A stretch of DNA of 9,658 nucleotides from Sulfuricurvum sp. IAE1 (lineage in GTDB: Bacteria; Campylobacterota; Campylobacteria; Campylobacterales; Sulfurimonadaceae): the NCBI GenBank assembly GCA_945867285.1, contig CAMBHX010000058.1:1-9658 (forward strand), read 5' to 3'. A model generated the notes under the pieces. That model saw only the letters and a program-made list of their open reading frames with translations. It had not been told where the DNA came from and ran no database searches. Below are positions 1-7,410 of the stretch, piece after piece. Position 1 is the stretch's first letter. Every line of letters starts with the position of its first letter. A program made the position numbers and the translations under genes.

Positions 1-221
1 GCTTCATCGAGCTGTGCGGTACTCCAATCCGGATGCATTTGTTCTAACGCCAAACGCTGCTGCATTGCCGAAATAACCAGTTCTTCTTGAATGTGCTGAA
101 CGTTTTCGATTTTGTTGATTTGTAGCAAAGTGTCATTTTCTCGACCTAAGAACCAGATAAACCAAAAGAAGAGCATGAGTGCCAAAAGTAAAGGGACGAT
201 TGCTACTGAACCTTTACGCAT
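1..221 (-). CDS. N-terminal part of a small membrane-anchored protein, possibly pilin-like (truncated by window edge)
   Basis: About 73 codons are visible; the C-terminus lies beyond the window. The protein begins MRKGSVAIVPLLLALMLFF, giving a short basic N-terminus and one hydrophobic segment at about residues 5-25. A charged, helical, Gln/Glu-rich stretch with no further membrane segment follows. I chose the ATG at 221 because a GGAG ribosome site sits 6 nt upstream; an in-frame ATG at 233 is the alternative. The start overlaps the end of the prepilin peptidase gene by 8 nt, so the two are probably translated together. The RKG-S step followed by a hydrophobic helix resembles the leader of PilX/GspK-like minor pilins, which lack the usual Glu at +5. 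This makes it a possible peptidase substrate, but a simple uncleaved membrane anchor fits equally well. The family was not recognised. Confidence 0.7.
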   Translation of the reverse strand, partial: MRKGSVAIVPLLLALMLFFWFIWFLGRENDTLLQINKIENVQHIQEELVISAMQQRLALEQMHPDWSTAQLDE

Positions 222-612
222 AAAAGACTCCATAGACGCTCAATGCACTTACGCTCATCGCTGGGGCGAATCCGAACTCTTTTTTTTGTAAAACGAGTAA
301 TAAAAGCAGGTGTAATATTCCAGCTAGAGCAATAAAATAGCCTACGTATTCTAAACCTGTCAATAATGCGCAAAAAGCACCAAAGCGTAAATCTCCACCA
401 CCAAAATTCATTCCCAACACAATTGGTATTAAAAAAAGGATAAAAACGATTAACATTGCAATTAGGTCGGTGTAGAAAAGAGTGTCATCTAGCCACTTTA
501 ATCCAGCTAGAAAAACGATTGAAGGAATAACAATATAATCAGGAATAAGTGAATGTTTAGCGTCAATAAAAGAAATGAGAGCTGAAGATGTTAAAAATAA
601 TATAAATATCAT
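214..612 (-). CDS. Minimal A24-family (type IV) prepilin peptidase, 132 aa
   Basis: An integral membrane aspartyl protease that would cleave the leader peptide of type IV pilin or pseudopilin precursors at the cytoplasmic membrane. Both catalytic aspartates of family A24 are visible: D17 in the 'FIDAKHSLIPD' segment after the first hydrophobic helix, and D74 in the 'NFGGGDLRFG' (GxGD) motif. Hydrophobic stretches cover most of the chain, at about residues 2-16, 27-38, 48-66, 79-87 and 90-108. The length fits the short TadV/CpaA-like group. The N-terminal zinc/N-methyltransferase domain of PilD/PulO-type enzymes is absent, so pilin methylation is not expected from this protein. The ATG at 612 has a modest AAGG/GCGG ribosome site. 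The gene overlaps the start of the next one by 8 nt, pointing to a pilus or type II secretion-like module that continues beyond the left edge. Confidence 0.87.
   Translation of the reverse strand: MIFILFLTSSALISFIDAKHSLIPDYIVIPSIVFLAGLKWLDDTLFYTDLIAMLIVFILFLIPIVLGMNFGGGDLRFGAFCALLTGLEYVGYFIALAGILHLLLLLVLQKKEFGFAPAMSVSALSVYGVFYA
228..231 (-). promoter_or_regulatory. Ribosome binding site (GGAG) inside the end of the prepilin peptidase gene
   Basis: On the minus strand GGAG lies 6 nt before the ATG at 221 and within the last codons of the upstream gene. It decides the start of the truncated membrane protein in favour of 221 over the in-frame ATG at 233, which would place this motif inside the coding sequence. 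Confidence 0.6.
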
Positions 613-709
613 ACTGCAACCGCCTTTTATAAAAAAATAACCATCTGTATATCTCTAAATTCTAGTCTAATAGTCTTGAAAGTATGTTGAAAATAGATAA
701 TTTATTCTT

Positions 710-737
710 ATTTTATCACAAAAATCGTTGTTGTTAA
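710..737 (-). promoter_or_regulatory. Possible sigma-70 promoter for the prepilin peptidase gene
   Basis: Within the 139-bp spacer at 613-751, the minus strand reads TTAACA (737-732), a 16-nt spacer, then TAAAAT (715-710). Each hexamer matches its consensus at five of six positions. The transcript would have a leader of about 90 nt. In such AT-rich DNA matches like this arise easily by chance, so this is tentative. The rest of the spacer holds only an AT-rich run with seven T's and no clear terminator or small gene. Confidence 0.35.
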
Positions 738-751
738 AAAGAGAAAGTTTC

Positions 752-2887
752 TTAACAAGGAAGAATGATGTAAAAGCAGACTCCATCTTTGGTATTACGA
801 GCATCAAGAGTTCCTAAAAGATGTTTTTCGATAATCGTTTTTGACATGTATAGTCCTAGCCCTGTCCCATTTTTATCTTTTTTGGTGCTGAAATAGGGAT
901 CAAAAATTTGATCAAGGATATTTGTGTTTATGCCGCCTGCGGTGTCACATACTGTGATGGTGACTTCATTCTCTTTTTGAACTGCATTGAGGGTTATTTT
1001 TTTGGTATTGATTGGATTTTCTTCAAAGGCATCTTTAGAATTTTTAATTAAATTAATGAGTACTTGCATCAATTCACGAGAGTAGGTGATAAGAACAATT
1101 TGAGTCTCTTTGGGTATTTCAAGAATAATATTGTCATAAGTGAGGGATTTCCCAATAACGGAATTGACATCATGAAATAGTGTTTGCAACTCAATTTTAT
1201 GAACACTATTCTCTGGACGAAAGAAATTGCTAAAATCATCAATGGTTTTAGAGAGTTCTTGCGTTTGGTGGAGCGTACTTAAGATTGCTTCACGCAGTGT
1301 AGTTTCATGTATTGTTTTGAGCTCTATGTCAATTAATATATTGTTAGATTCAAGGGCAATAACATTAATGGGTTGCCTCCACTGGTGGGCAATCATACTG
1401 ATCATCTCTCCCATGGCAGCCAGTCGTGATTGATAAATCATTACTTTTTGCGTTTCAAGATTTTTTTTGATTCCTTCTTGAATTCGCTTTTGCATCGAAG
1501 AGTACAAATCGATCAAATCATCACCCATAAGACAAAAATTATCAATTAATGCATCAATTTCATGAATTTTACTGTATTGAACTTTGACGCTTTGAAGATC
1601 GTTTTTAAGTATAGTAGTTGCATCCACAAGGTTTTTAATTGGATCTAAAATAACTTTTGAAAATTTCTGTGATCGTCGGATAATCATAATAAAAAAGAGG
1701 ATGTAGAAGGCTGCCATCAAGCTTAGTATAATATAGCCAAGATTATCAATTTTATTTTTTAATGTAACTGTGTTTGCAAGAAGCGAATCTTCATCGACCA
1801 GTAAAATAAGTTTCCATCCTGTTTCATTGATGGTATTTTGAGTAATCATAAAATTGTGTTGTTCGCTGTGAAATTCATCGATTGCAGTATTAGATTGTAC
1901 AACAGTTCCTATTTTTTGAATCAGAGGATTGTTTTGTTTATAAATATTGAAATTTTTTGGCTTGCTGATAGTTTCTTTGATGGGCTTATTATAGTTATGG
2001 CCTGTGAGTTCTTTGATGCCCACTATGGGTTCAAGTTGTTGGTTCATTGCAATTATATTTCCCTCTTTATCTACCAAGAGGGCAAAAGAGGTATAGGGGA
2101 GTTTGATTGAGAGAATGTTAAGAAGAATTTTTTCCAGAGTGATATCTATGCCGACTACTCCTTCTAAAAAATCTTTTTGATAGACTGGAGCAATGGCACT
2201 AATCATCCATCCTTTTCCAGCAGGGTCTAGATATGCATCGGTCCATACAACTTTTTTGTTCGGGTTGTGTTTTTGATCGGCAAGGTAATAAAAATTATAA
2301 GTCGGTATATTAATATCATGAGGATATTGATTGAGTGCATCGTCCATATACGGGCACAAGCGGTTCATTGAGTCATGGCTGTTGAAATAGACTTGAACGA
2401 TGTTGTTGTTGATTGAGAGGATGCTGTTGTAAAAAGGATCGAGTTCTTGAGATACAATTGCTTTTTGGAGGCGATTGGGCTTGTTTTTGAATACATTGGA
2501 ATAAAAGAGAGTGCATTGTTGCTCGGAGATTTTTAGGTTATTGATTACACCGTCAGCAGTTGTTATGTAGGAGTCATCCGAACGTGTAGTATGTGAAGTA
2601 TTAAATCTATCAAAAAACTCTTGATGACGAGATTGAAAAAGTTTTGTGGTGTCTGAGACAGTTTTGAATTCATTGTTGATAATTAAAGCTGAACGTTTGC
2701 TGATTTCTTGAATATTGATCTTTGTTTCATCTATAAGTGCAGTTTGTGTCCCAGTGTTGACAAAATTGTTGCTCCAAAAATAGGCGATAAGAAGAGTAAG
2801 CTCAATAATTAAGAGAGGAAAAACAATAGATCGTACATATTCATTTCGGATGACAGACGATAGAGTTTTATTTTTAGTAAGAATCAT
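752..2887 (-). CDS. Membrane-bound sensor histidine kinase with large periplasmic (dCache-like) domain
   Basis: A 711-residue two-component sensor that would autophosphorylate on His in response to a periplasmic signal. Transmembrane helices lie at about 19-37 and 382-403 and enclose a sensor of about 345 residues. Its 'VVWTDAYLDPAGKGWMIS' and 'GVVGIDIT' segments are typical of double Cache domains. After a cytoplasmic linker (404-485, possibly HAMP-like or coiled coil) comes the H-box with phospho-accepting H501 in MIAHQWRQPIN. The ATPase domain follows: N-box N612/N616, G1 box D648 (CDTAGGI), F-box FDPYFSTKK, and G2 box NGTGLGL at 673-679. All catalytic motifs look intact. The ligand cannot be read from sequence. 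The ATG overlaps the stop of the hybrid kinase (ATGA) and no ribosome site precedes it, so translation probably depends on the upstream gene. There is no output domain; its likely partners are the receivers encoded upstream. Confidence 0.93.
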   Translation of the reverse strand: MILTKNKTLSSVIRNEYVRSIVFPLLIIELTLLIAYFWSNNFVNTGTQTALIDETKINIQEISKRSALIINNEFKTVSDTTKLFQSRHQEFFDRFNTSHTTRSDDSYITTADGVINNLKISEQQCTLFYSNVFKNKPNRLQKAIVSQELDPFYNSILSINNNIVQVYFNSHDSMNRLCPYMDDALNQYPHDINIPTYNFYYLADQKHNPNKKVVWTDAYLDPAGKGWMISAIAPVYQKDFLEGVVGIDITLEKILLNILSIKLPYTSFALLVDKEGNIIAMNQQLEPIVGIKELTGHNYNKPIKETISKPKNFNIYKQNNPLIQKIGTVVQSNTAIDEFHSEQHNFMITQNTINETGWKLILLVDEDSLLANTVTLKNKIDNLGYIILSLMAAFYILFFIMIIRRSQKFSKVILDPIKNLVDATTILKNDLQSVKVQYSKIHEIDALIDNFCLMGDDLIDLYSSMQKRIQEGIKKNLETQKVMIYQSRLAAMGEMISMIAHQWRQPINVIALESNNILIDIELKTIHETTLREAILSTLHQTQELSKTIDDFSNFFRPENSVHKIELQTLFHDVNSVIGKSLTYDNIILEIPKETQIVLITYSRELMQVLINLIKNSKDAFEENPINTKKITLNAVQKENEVTITVCDTAGGINTNILDQIFDPYFSTKKDKNGTGLGLYMSKTIIEKHLLGTLDARNTKDGVCFYIILPC

Positions 2888-5235
2888 TGCGTGTGGACAC
2901 TTGAGAGATAATGACGAATTTTTGTTGCTGTTAATTCCATAACAGTCTGTAGCTCTTTGATGTTTAGTGCGTAATCTGTATGTGAAAATGTAGTTGTGGA
3001 TGTTTCGATCAATGTTGAGAGAGAATAAACACTCTCGAGACGTAAGTTTGCTGCGATACCTCGTATTGTGTGAGCATTAAATATGATTTGTTCTACATCA
3101 TTATTTTCAACTGCATTAATCAATGCATCAAGAAGGGTTACTGAAATAACCAAATATTTTTCCAATAATGTATCCAAAATGTCGTCAGCAAAGGGAAGGG
3201 CGGCTTTTATTCTCTGGGCACTAAAATGGGGATCATCTTCGAGTTCGATGTTGCTGTCAATAGTATGTGAATGATTATGATCTGTACTTGATAAAAAGTG
3301 CACTAAAACCCGCTTGACTTCGTTGAAATCAAGCGGTTTGGTTAGGTATTCATCAAATCCAACTTCGAGATACTTTTCACGATCACCTGCCATGGCGTTT
3401 GCCGTTAGTGCAATAATTGGAGTTTGAATATTTTGATATCGTGCAAGTTTAAGTACTTTTACTCCATCTAAATTTGGCATATTGATGTCCATTAATATGA
3501 GGTCATAAGGAGTTTTGAGAATTTTTCGCAACGCTTCTTTCCCATCGTTTGCTACTTCCGTTTGAATATCGTATTGAGATAAAATTTCTTGAAATAAAAT
3601 TTGGTTTATTTCATTGTCTTCTGCTAACAGAACTTTGGCATCAAACGATATTTTTTCAATGGGTTTTTCTGCTGTATTATTAAGTTCATACAGTTCATTG
3701 TCAGCACATATTGGTACCCATATGTCCAAATAAAAATCACTTCCAACTCCCTCTTCACTTAAAAGTTTAAGTTCACTTTTCATTAATACGGCAAGTTGTG
3801 AACAAATCGATAAGCCAAGCCCTGTTCCACCATACTTTCGAGTAATTGAACTGTCAGCTTGTGAAAAGGATTGGAATATAAGGTTTTGTTTGGATTTTTC
3901 AATTCCAATTCCAGTGTCTTTGACGCCGATACGAAGTTTGATTTCTTTGTCATTTTGGAGTAATGAACGTGAATAAAAATGGATATTTTCTCCTGATGGA
4001 GTAAATTTGATTGCATTAGAGATGAGGTTCGTGATGATTTGCTGTAGTCTTAAAAGATCAATTTTAATACATGACTTTAAAATAGGGTCAACACTGATGG
4101 TGTAGTTTATCCCTTTTTCTTCCATTTTGAGAGTAAAAATTTCGCCGATTTTTTTCAATGCATCGATAGGATGAACTGGTGTCGTATCGAGCTCAAATTT
4201 TCCACTTGCGAGTTTGGAGTAGTCTAGGATGTCATTGACAGTATTTAAAAGTGTCTGTGTGCTGGTATCAATTAAATCAAGATAATGTGATTGCTTTTCA
4301 TTGAGTTGTGTTTTTTGAAGCAAGGAGGTAAATCCTAAAATCCCATTCATTGGTGTACGAATTTCATGACTCATGTTGGCGAGAAACTCCCCTTTTGCTT
4401 TTACCGCTGCTTGCGCTTTTTCTTTTGCTTCTTCAAGTTCAGTGATATCCGTCAAGGTGATGACATAAATATCTGATGTATAATTAGTAACTTGCTGAGT
4501 TTTTACACTAAAAATTCGTTCTTGTGTCTGACGATCACGGATAATTGCTTTATGGATTATTTTTGGATTGTCCTCAACGTAGTTGATCCAATATTTTCCC
4601 TCCATGATAGGCTTAAGGAATCCATCTCGTCGTTCAAAAATATCACAGATACAATCATGGTGTTGTTTAAAATGGGCAAAATTGTCATAAGGAGAAATTT
4701 GGAAAAATTTATTGTTTGCAAATAAAAGTTTTTCTTCAAGACTCGCCATTGAAACGATACTGTCTACATGATTGAGAATCTCATCCAAGTATTTTTTTTC
4801 AGCTTGGATTTTTGCGTCAAACATCTCTTTTTGTAGTAAAAGGTCAATTGTCGCCGCTTTTTCAGATGCTATTTGGCTTACTTTTTCAAAGAGTATTTCA
4901 GATTGTATTGGTTTTGAGATGATTGATGTTATACCATATTCGATTGCTTTGATTAAAACATCATGATCTGCGAGGGCAGTACACAATAGAAAAGGGATAT
5001 GTTTGTTGAGTAGTCTGATTTCTTGTAAGAGTAATACTCCATTCATGCGGGGCATACTGTAGTCGCTCACAATCATATCTATGGAGTGTTCTTGGAAAAT
5101 TTTGAGCGCTTCAACACCATCTGAGGCTTGATAAATATGCTCAATTTTATGACGCAACATCCGATGCAAAAGGGTTAAAATGGTAGGTTCATCATCTACG
5201 AGCAAAATCGAGAGAGGAAGCTTATTGTGTTCCAT
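2884..5235 (-). CDS. Hybrid sensor histidine kinase/phosphorelay protein (REC-PAS-HisKA-HATPase-REC-HPt)
   Basis: A soluble 783-residue protein carrying a whole phosphorelay in one chain; no transmembrane segment is seen. Domains in order (positions approximate): receiver 1 at 8-122 (DD14-15, phospho-Asp D58, T86, K108); a helical linker; PAS at 150-266 with an 'HHDCICDIF' segment and a terminal 'DITELEEAKEKA' helix; HisKA with H290 in NMSHEIRTPMNG; HATPase with N-box N403/N407, G1 box DTGIGI near 440 and G2 box GGTGLGL near 470; receiver 2 at 533-648 (phospho-Asp near 583, T near 611, K near 633); and a C-terminal HPt domain at 670-775 with H near 722 in AHTIRG. The usual HPt Lys is Arg here. 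Every phosphotransfer residue is present. The ATG at 5235 has AAGG 6 nt upstream. A probable promoter precedes the gene, which overlaps the membrane kinase gene by 4 nt. The N-terminal receiver suggests it takes input from another kinase, while PAS may sense a cytoplasmic cue. Confidence 0.95.
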   Translation of the reverse strand: MEHNKLPLSILLVDDEPTILTLLHRMLRHKIEHIYQASDGVEALKIFQEHSIDMIVSDYSMPRMNGVLLLQEIRLLNKHIPFLLCTALADHDVLIKAIEYGITSIISKPIQSEILFEKVSQIASEKAATIDLLLQKEMFDAKIQAEKKYLDEILNHVDSIVSMASLEEKLLFANNKFFQISPYDNFAHFKQHHDCICDIFERRDGFLKPIMEGKYWINYVEDNPKIIHKAIIRDRQTQERIFSVKTQQVTNYTSDIYVITLTDITELEEAKEKAQAAVKAKGEFLANMSHEIRTPMNGILGFTSLLQKTQLNEKQSHYLDLIDTSTQTLLNTVNDILDYSKLASGKFELDTTPVHPIDALKKIGEIFTLKMEEKGINYTISVDPILKSCIKIDLLRLQQIITNLISNAIKFTPSGENIHFYSRSLLQNDKEIKLRIGVKDTGIGIEKSKQNLIFQSFSQADSSITRKYGGTGLGLSICSQLAVLMKSELKLLSEEGVGSDFYLDIWVPICADNELYELNNTAEKPIEKISFDAKVLLAEDNEINQILFQEILSQYDIQTEVANDGKEALRKILKTPYDLILMDINMPNLDGVKVLKLARYQNIQTPIIALTANAMAGDREKYLEVGFDEYLTKPLDFNEVKRVLVHFLSSTDHNHSHTIDSNIELEDDPHFSAQRIKAALPFADDILDTLLEKYLVISVTLLDALINAVENNDVEQIIFNAHTIRGIAANLRLESVYSLSTLIETSTTTFSHTDYALNIKELQTVMELTATKIRHYLSSVHTQ

Positions 5236-5276
5236 TGGTAACCTTGTTGCTTTAAATATTATTGTGTCTTACTAAA

Positions 5277-5285
5277 TTTATACCA
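5277..5285 (-). promoter_or_regulatory. Extended -10 promoter (TGGTATAAA) for the hybrid kinase operon
   Basis: On the minus strand TGG (5285-5283) runs directly into TATAAA (5282-5277), an extended -10 element. There is no good -35 hexamer at 16-18 nt; that position is occupied by the direct repeats at 5293-5310. A start near 5270 would give a leader of about 35 nt before the ATG at 5235. The lack of a -35 box is usual for Campylobacterota sigma-70 promoters and also fits a promoter that needs an activator. Confidence 0.5.
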
Positions 5286-5292
5286 TTAAAGT

Positions 5293-5310
5293 GTTGCATT
5301 TTAGTTGCAT
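5293..5310. repeat. Tandem 7-bp direct repeats at 11-bp spacing (candidate OmpR-family operator)
   Basis: On the plus strand two exact copies of GTTGCAT (5293-5299 and 5304-5310) are separated by TTTA, giving a centre-to-centre distance of 11 bp. On the minus strand this reads ATGCAAC-TAAA-ATGCAAC. The 7 bp conserved plus 4 bp AT-rich pattern is the known layout of PhoB/OmpR-family binding sites. The pair spans about -22 to -40 relative to the inferred start of the hybrid kinase transcript, where a -35 box would be. The OmpR-type regulator encoded at 7411-8088 is the obvious candidate to bind here, but no sequence rule links the two directly. Confidence 0.5.
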
Positions 5311-5316
5311 ATTATT

Positions 5317-5721
5317 TTAGTCAATTTTCGTAACTATCTCTTGCATAACGTCGATAAATGAAGAGAGAGATAGAGGTTTTGCGACAATGTAGTCAACACC
5401 GAATTGCTGTGCTTGTCGAATCTCTTCTCCATCTCTGTATGCAGTGATAACAATGATGATCTGATTAGGGTTGATGAGACGAATGTTTTTAATCAATTCT
5501 GCCCCATTCATATTGGGCATTTGCAAGTCGGTAATGACAACACTAAAGGGGTGTTCGCGATAGATATCCAATGCTTCTGCACCATCATTGGAAGAGACGA
5601 CTTCGCTGCATAACCGCTGCATCATATTTTGCATTGGCTTTCGTATCATTGCTTCATCTTCGACAAACAGTATTGAAAAGTTCTTTTTTTGTTTTAATGT
5701 TGCTAATAAATCTTCTAGCAT
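5317..5721 (-). CDS. Single-domain response regulator (CheY-like receiver)
   Basis: A 134-residue protein made of one receiver domain with no output. Acidic pocket E21/D22, phospho-acceptor D65 in VITDLQMPNMNG, switch residue T93 and conserved K115 (AKP) are all present, so it should be phosphorylated normally. After a short helical N-terminus the domain fills the chain. The ATG at 5721 has AAGGAT 5 nt upstream and overlaps the end of the degenerate EAL gene by 7 nt. Proteins of this type shuttle or drain phosphate between kinases, or bind a target directly as CheY binds the flagellar motor. Here the neighbouring HPt-bearing hybrid kinase makes a shuttle role plausible. It has no special similarity that would identify it as the chemotaxis CheY. 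The receiver resembles those of the two REC-fusion genes upstream, suggesting duplication. Confidence 0.93.
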   Translation of the reverse strand: MLEDLLATLKQKKNFSILFVEDEAMIRKPMQNMMQRLCSEVVSSNDGAEALDIYREHPFSVVITDLQMPNMNGAELIKNIRLINPNQIIIVITAYRDGEEIRQAQQFGVDYIVAKPLSLSSFIDVMQEIVTKID

Positions 5722-7409
5722 AAGTTATCCTTGGTGTCTATAAATTGATCGAGAGTGTTATTGATCTCAAATGGTTCATGAAAAAGAGGTCCTTGGAGAT
5801 AATCAATATAGATGCTTTTGAGAAATTTTTTTTGCGTTTCTGATGTAATATCAGATGCAATGGCCTTGGATCCGATTTGATGGATGATTTCTATCATTTT
5901 TTCAATAATCCTTTGATATATAGAATCAGTTTCGGTTTTTTGTATGATATCAGCGTGAAGCTTGATGCAGTCAGGCTGAAGTAACAGTAGAAGGGATAAA
6001 TTGCATTGACCTGATCCAAAGTTATTAAGTATTATTTTGTGTCCGTTGGTTTGGAGAGTTTTAATGGATGTGAAAACGTTTTTGTTTTTGAGTGCATCAA
6101 TCCCTTCTGTCAGTTGAAATGCTATACTAGAGGGGTTGATATCGTATCGTTCTAAGCAAAACTGAATGTAAGGGAGAACTCCTTCGTCTTGGAGATCATA
6201 GGAAGAGAGATGGAGTGAAACTATTTGTTGAATGTTGAACGTATGAATGATTTTGAAGGTGTTTCGTATCATTGAGCGAGTAATCATTGACATTTGCCCC
6301 ATCTCTTGTGCCAAATGCAAAAAAGTTTCGGGTCTGTATATCTTGTCTTCTTTTCGAATGCGAAGTAAGCTCTCGTACATAACATTTTCACCCGAATGGC
6401 AATCTATTACAGGTTCGAAAAAAGGGATGATGTTTTCTTTATTGAGAGCATCAAAAATCATTTTGAGTATCTCGCGGCTTTGATCCATGGTAACATCATC
6501 ACACTCATCCTCGTGCGTATAGTGTCCAACTCCCCCACTTAGACGATCTTCTACTTTTGATAGGGCAATGTTGGAGTGAAGAAGAATATTTTCATTGCCA
6601 TACGTTATACCGATTGAAAGGGTGGAATTTAAAATAATTCCCTGTTCAGAGGTATTAAAATAACGAACAACTGAAACCATGGTATTGGCAAGACTCATCG
6701 CATCTTCAAGGCGATCTCCATCACAGATAAGACAAAGCTCATCAACACTGATATGATAGAAATTTGCTTCCATTCCTGTAGCCAGACTCTCTAGCAATTC
6801 GGTCAGTTGAACCAAATATTCATTAGCATAGAGTTCTCCTAGAAGCATGATAATATTGTTGAGTTGGTTAAGACGAAGTCGCATAAAAGTGACTGGTTTA
6901 GACTCTAGCGTTTGGAGTCGATTGGTAAGAGTCTCGAATGTACCCCAGCCAGTTAGGTGCTTTTTGTTGGTTGCACCGTTGAGGATAGTTCTACTTTGGA
7001 GTTTAAAGACTTTTTCAAGACTTTCAAAGAGTTTTGGCATGGCTAAGGGTTTGAGAAGGTAGCTTTGTACATTCAAACTAATCGCTTCGGACATGTATTG
7101 GGCTTCATTGTGTGCAGAGAGGATGATAATGTTTTGGTCTTGATTTAAAGAACGAATTTGACGTATCAGACCAAGCCCACCCATTTTTGGAAGTTCTAAA
7201 TCAGTAATGACCAAAGTGAACGGATTGGTCTCAAGACGAGAAGTGTAAAGTGTTAGTGCTTCTTCTCCGTCTGCAGCAATAATACATTCTTTGAAAAATA
7301 CTTTTAAGATACGAACCAATGAGATTGAGAGATCAATATCATCTTCAACTATCAGAATAGATCGCTGATGGGACCCTTCTGAAAGTGTTAGAATAAGTTG
7401 ATTGACCAC
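5715..7409 (-). CDS. Response regulator with degenerate GGDEF and degenerate EAL domains
   Basis: A 564-residue protein with three modules. The receiver (16-133) is intact: DD23-24, D70 in VITDLELPKMGG, S98, K120. The middle region (about 155-290) matches a GGDEF fold but reads SVDEL at 221-225, and the metal-site DxD is replaced (R179/N181), so cyclase activity is unlikely. The EAL domain (about 315-555) keeps E346 (ESL), K483, Q539 and E435, but other active-site positions are changed: Asn to H400, Glu to Q432, the DDFG pair to N462-N463, and Glu to S519. It should not hydrolyse c-di-GMP. It may instead bind c-di-GMP or a protein partner under phosphorylation control. The GTG start at 7409 is the first possible in frame: an in-frame stop lies 15 nt further upstream with no start codon between. 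It follows the OmpR gene by 1 nt with only a weak AAGA ribosome site, suggesting coupled translation. Confidence 0.92.
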   Translation of the reverse strand: MVNQLILTLSEGSHQRSILIVEDDIDLSISLVRILKVFFKECIIAADGEEALTLYTSRLETNPFTLVITDLELPKMGGLGLIRQIRSLNQDQNIIILSAHNEAQYMSEAISLNVQSYLLKPLAMPKLFESLEKVFKLQSRTILNGATNKKHLTGWGTFETLTNRLQTLESKPVTFMRLRLNQLNNIIMLLGELYANEYLVQLTELLESLATGMEANFYHISVDELCLICDGDRLEDAMSLANTMVSVVRYFNTSEQGIILNSTLSIGITYGNENILLHSNIALSKVEDRLSGGVGHYTHEDECDDVTMDQSREILKMIFDALNKENIIPFFEPVIDCHSGENVMYESLLRIRKEDKIYRPETFLHLAQEMGQMSMITRSMIRNTFKIIHTFNIQQIVSLHLSSYDLQDEGVLPYIQFCLERYDINPSSIAFQLTEGIDALKNKNVFTSIKTLQTNGHKIILNNFGSGQCNLSLLLLLQPDCIKLHADIIQKTETDSIYQRIIEKMIEIIHQIGSKAIASDITSETQKKFLKSIYIDYLQGPLFHEPFEINNTLDQFIDTKDNLC

Positions 7410-7410
7410 G

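Noticed and set aside
661..680. TAGTCT repeated at an 8-bp period in the spacer before the prepilin peptidase gene
   Set aside because: Short, AT-rich and not at a helical-turn spacing; nothing beyond chance is supported.
733..756. Imperfect hairpin (GTTAAGAA / TTTTTAAC with an 8-nt loop, minus strand) at the stop of the membrane kinase gene
   Set aside because: The stem is almost entirely A-U with one G-U pair, it overlaps the stop codon and no T-run follows, so it is not convincing as a terminator.
1227..2110. Plus-strand open frames of 68 and 90 codons inside the membrane kinase gene
   Set aside because: They lie wholly opposite a full-length, motif-rich kinase gene, have no recognisable domains, and are best read as antisense shadows. 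The same holds for the plus-strand frames within 3083-7062.
3783..4739. Short minus-strand frames of 60-77 codons inside the hybrid kinase gene
   Set aside because: They are out of frame with intact HATPase and PAS coding sequence and show no family features.
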